A stretch of 33,533 bases of DNA, taken from Cudoniella acicularis. Taxonomy: Eukaryota; Ascomycota; Leotiomycetes; Helotiales; Helotiaceae. Each line of letters starts with the position of its first letter. Within the stretch, counting starts at the first letter, position 1. A program made the translations under genes and the position numbers. The stretch spans positions 1-33,533 of the forward strand of contig JAAMPI010000519.1 of the NCBI GenBank assembly GCA_013054445.1, given 5' to 3'. The notes under the pieces were generated by a model that worked only from the letters and a program-made list of their open reading frames with translations, was not told where the DNA came from and made no database searches. This document shows, in pieces, positions 31,341-33,533 of the stretch.

Positions 31341-31440
31341 ACTCAGGCTCGATCAAGCTCACTCGGGCTCGATCAAGCTCACTCGGGCTCGATCAAGCTC
31401 ACTCGGGCTCGATCAAGCTCGCTCAGGCTTGGCAATGATC
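31341..31440. repeat. 20-bp minisatellite, four perfect or near-perfect copies plus one degenerate
   Basis: ACTCGGGCTCGATCAAGCTC repeats exactly every 20 bp at 31361, 31381 and 31401, with a one-base variant at 31341 and a degenerate unit at 31421. Shorter GCTCGGCTCA-type phrases precede it. No coding role is evident. Confidence 0.93.
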
Positions 31441-31870
31441 AAAATCTTGGTGCCTCAGGCTGCTCACGCTCCGCTCCGCTCCGCTTTGGTGCTGATCCTG
31501 ATTCCGGTCCTGATTCTACCCCCCCGACTGCTTACTCTCTTCTACCCAAACAACAGCAACTTTACGCGAGCATACACAACCATTCTCCTTGGAGGATCAA
31601 CATGGAGACCCAATAGTTTCCTATTCGCACTGATGTGCTTTGCACGTTTTTTTATGGCTATGCCAAAATAAAGCTCACACATTAGAGTATTAGAATAGAA
31701 TAACCTTTTCAGTAACAAGGTGGGATACAAGTTATTACTAGTAGGCAGATAGATCTTATTACGATCGAGTAGTTATATAGCATTTTACTGCGTCTCTACA
31801 TTAATCATCTTCATTACAGATGGATCGAAGATGGAAGGCGATCGTCCTAACAGCTTGCAATCACGTCCGA
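31441..31870. other. Intergenic stretch, no gene seen
   Basis: Contains a short CGCTC-repeat (31470-31487) and a hydrophobic open frame (31429-31671) that starts inside the minisatellite flank and has no family character. AT-rich from about 31670 on. Nothing else recognised. Confidence 0.5.
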
Positions 31871-31878
31871 AAAAATCC

Positions 31879-32073
31879 TTATGAATGGTTCTGAACCCCT
31901 CTATTTCGAGATGCCGCGACGTCAGATTGAAGTAGCTTTCTCGTCTCTTTCATGAGCTTGCGCCTTGCAGCCTGTTCCTTTGTCTTGTCCTCTCTTTCCT
32001 TCATCGCATTTAAAACTTGGGCTTGTCTCCCAGTGATAGTCTTCTGTGATCTTGGGCCATCTTGTTTGTCCAT
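31879..32073 (-). CDS. Small basic hypothetical protein, 64 aa
   Basis: ATG at 32073 to TAA at 31879. Sequence begins MDKQDGPRSQKTITGRQAQV and is rich in K, R, E and Q, with a predicted helix through MKEREDKTKEQAARRKLMKE. Codon use is ordinary. It could be a small nuclear or nucleic-acid-binding protein, or the last exon of a longer gene, since the frame has no obvious 5' partner. No family recognised; spurious prediction is possible. Confidence 0.4.
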   Translation of the reverse strand: MDKQDGPRSQKTITGRQAQVLNAMKEREDKTKEQAARRKLMKETRKLLQSDVAASRNRGVQNHS

Positions 32074-32290
32074 TTGGTGTTCAATATGTTATATGATACC
32101 CGACCTAGAGCACATTGTAGAAGACGTAAAGTTTTAGCGTCGTGCAGAGAATCCAAATGGAACTGCCAGTGGCGTTTGGTCTGCCTGATGATTCTACGGG
32201 CGGGCTAGTGTCGCTGGTCCACGAAGATATACTTTTACTCTAGAATTTGAGTATACAAGGGGCTAAAGGAGTTTGCTTCTCATTCCTTGG

Positions 32291-33094
32291 TCAAGAATTA
32301 ATGCCTATGACAAGATCCGAAGAGTTATGCACAGTGAAGCTCCCATTCTCAGCTATCTCTTTTCCCACAATATCTGTCGCCAATTTCCGCTCTTCTTCAG
32401 TCAACACTCCACCCGGCAAAGTCTCTAGGTAGTCTAGTACAGGTTCAAGACCAGGTACTTCAAGGCTCGCCGCATACGACTCCTTTCTCACGCCACGGAA
32501 ATATCTCTCCATTTCCTCGACCGCAGACTCAGTCGTATGCTTGCTGAACGTTCCTGCCGATTGAGTCCTCCCGATTTTTCGTGAGAGACCATAAAGCCCA
32601 TTAACCGAAGAGTCACGACTTGTCGCGGAGATGAACACGGAAGCTCCTGGCTTGAGAACTCTTGCAAACTCGGCGATGCAAGCTGGAGGGGATTCCACAT
32701 GATGTAGGAGATTGGTCGCCACTAAAATATCAAAACTGCCGTCTTCGAAGGGGATCTTAGCGGCATCGCATTGCACTACATTGACGTGTGCGTTGGGAAC
32801 CTCCAAGTCTTGAAGTTTTGAACACATGGCGGATGAGAAATCGGCAAGTGTAAGGTCGGCGGACGAAGTGAAGGAGACGTTCTTCCAGAGCTCGCCTGTG
32901 CCAGCACCGACATCGAGAATCTTTGGAGATGTCCCGAGCACGGGACTAATGTGCGACGCAACGAATGAGAGCCATGATTGGGGGTTGGTGCTGTATTTGT
33001 AGATTGCAATACGGCGCTCGAGATTCTTGGTCGTATTTTGGTACTGCGCTTCGGCGATGGTCGAGGCCGAGTTCCCTGGATTTGGTGGATTCAT
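32291..33094 (-). CDS. Class I SAM-dependent methyltransferase, 267 aa, intronless
   Basis: From ATG at 33094 to TGA at 32291. Residues about 60-160 hold a Methyltransf_11-type Rossmann domain: motif I KILDVGAGTGELW, an acidic residue after strand 2 (LTLADFSSAM), QCDAAKIPFEDGSFDILVAT with LLHHVE (motif II) and ARVLKPGASVFISATS (motif III). The C-terminal part (VEEMERYFRGVRKESYAASL) would shape the acceptor pocket. Length and layout match small cytosolic fungal methyltransferases; the substrate cannot be told from the sequence. The frame is open to 33139 upstream without ATG, so I start at Met MNPPNPGNSAST. It is the only clearly intact catalytic gene at this end. Confidence 0.88.
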   Translation of the reverse strand: MNPPNPGNSASTIAEAQYQNTTKNLERRIAIYKYSTNPQSWLSFVASHISPVLGTSPKILDVGAGTGELWKNVSFTSSADLTLADFSSAMCSKLQDLEVPNAHVNVVQCDAAKIPFEDGSFDILVATNLLHHVESPPACIAEFARVLKPGASVFISATSRDSSVNGLYGLSRKIGRTQSAGTFSKHTTESAVEEMERYFRGVRKESYAASLEVPGLEPVLDYLETLPGGVLTEEERKLATDIVGKEIAENGSFTVHNSSDLVIGINS

Positions 33095-33533
33095 GTCTTT
33101 GTGCAGGAGGTGCAAAATTGGCAGGCCAGCTATTGACAATCGTGGCTAAGGATCTTTTGATTTATGATCAGGAGGATCAGAGGAGTCCCATGATATAAGT
33201 AGGGCATTGCTCTATAACTACACAACTTATTTTTAGCATGTCGCGATATGTGATACACATACTTCGTAATTGTCTACCATATATATGTGCATGGTATTGT
33301 GGCGTGCTTCACTGATCGATGAATGTCCCGAGCGTAACGACCAATAGCATGGACCAGGTCCTTCAAGCCCCCAAACCACGCGTCCTGTGAGATGGGCGAA
33401 AACATTGTTTTATTAATAACTGGGGGCACTAAGGTCATAAGTAGGATGGCTCCCCCAGGGGGGGCGCCTGTAATAGGGGCAGCCAATCGGCTAAACTACG
33501 GCTAATTACTAGCTGACGCGTCCAGTAGACTAA
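33095..33533. other. Upstream region of methyltransferase and window edge, no gene
   Basis: Contains an AT-rich CATGATATAAGTAGGG at 33189-33204 that could serve as part of the methyltransferase promoter, and a G/C-run near 33450-33480. The last bases include TGACGCGTCC, a ten-base string also present in the 25054-family LTR; that may be the edge of another copy but is too short to call. Confidence 0.4.

Noticed and set aside
31429..31671. Hydrophobic 80-codon ORF
   Set aside because: It begins in the minisatellite flank and includes a CGCTC repeat; no signal of a real gene.
33511..33533. Start of another LTR at the window end
   Set aside because: Only ten bases (TGACGCGTCC) match the LTR family; not enough to call.

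Overview
The window reads as a subtelomeric or accessory-type region of a filamentous ascomycete (Pezizomycotina). Evidence seen directly: (i) reading frames of recognisable families in the first ~20.7 kb are broken only by TAA/TAG, with TpA enriched and CpA/TpG depleted while CpG survives, which is the footprint of repeat-induced point mutation (RIP); (ii) spliced genes on the right have 47-56 bp introns with CTGAC/CTAAC-like branch sites; (iii) the families present (HET, 2EXR, PDDEXK_12-type, OTT_1508-type deaminase, OrsD-like) are typical of ascomycetes. I cannot name the species.

Layout. 1-5679: RIP-mutated Ty3/gypsy chromovirus on the minus strand (chromodomain cut by the window start; then integrase, RNase H, RT, protease, gag zinc knuckle, 5' LTR). 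5680-7390: AT-rich repeats (18-bp tandem array, CGCTAGCG-rich repeats, CTTAAG palindromes). 7389-14860: RIP-mutated copies of host-like genes: an unknown short frame (+), a MADS-box-like gene (+), an 831-codon frame fusing a HET-like and a SET-like domain (-), and an OTT_1508-like deaminase (-). 15790-18125: a second, 5'-truncated gypsy element (+), followed by a convergent antisense ORF (zinc-cluster-like cysteines plus coiled coil) and LTR pieces of one family at 18725-18938 and 19314-19478. 19690-20480: an unidentified RIP-mutated frame.

From about 20760 the base composition becomes ordinary. Here lie a 2EXR-family gene with two in-frame stops (-), a four-exon PDDEXK_12-like gene (+), a decayed OrsD-like gene (+) that ends at a 246-bp solo LTR, a second PDDEXK_12-like gene (+), a pseudogene with two TAG stops (-), an uncertain decayed stretch (-), a three-exon gene of unknown function (+) cut by a 267-bp solo LTR, a 20-bp minisatellite, a small basic ORF (-) and an intact SAM-dependent methyltransferase (-).

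The genes do not form a pathway. The common theme is genome defence and decay: LTR elements, RIP on duplicated DNA, probable RIP leakage into neighbours, and fast-evolving accessory families. The most notable item is the HET-SET fusion frame and the fact that a ~9-10 kb gene-bearing segment between two retroelements is RIP-mutated throughout, which implies that it was once duplicated or mobile.
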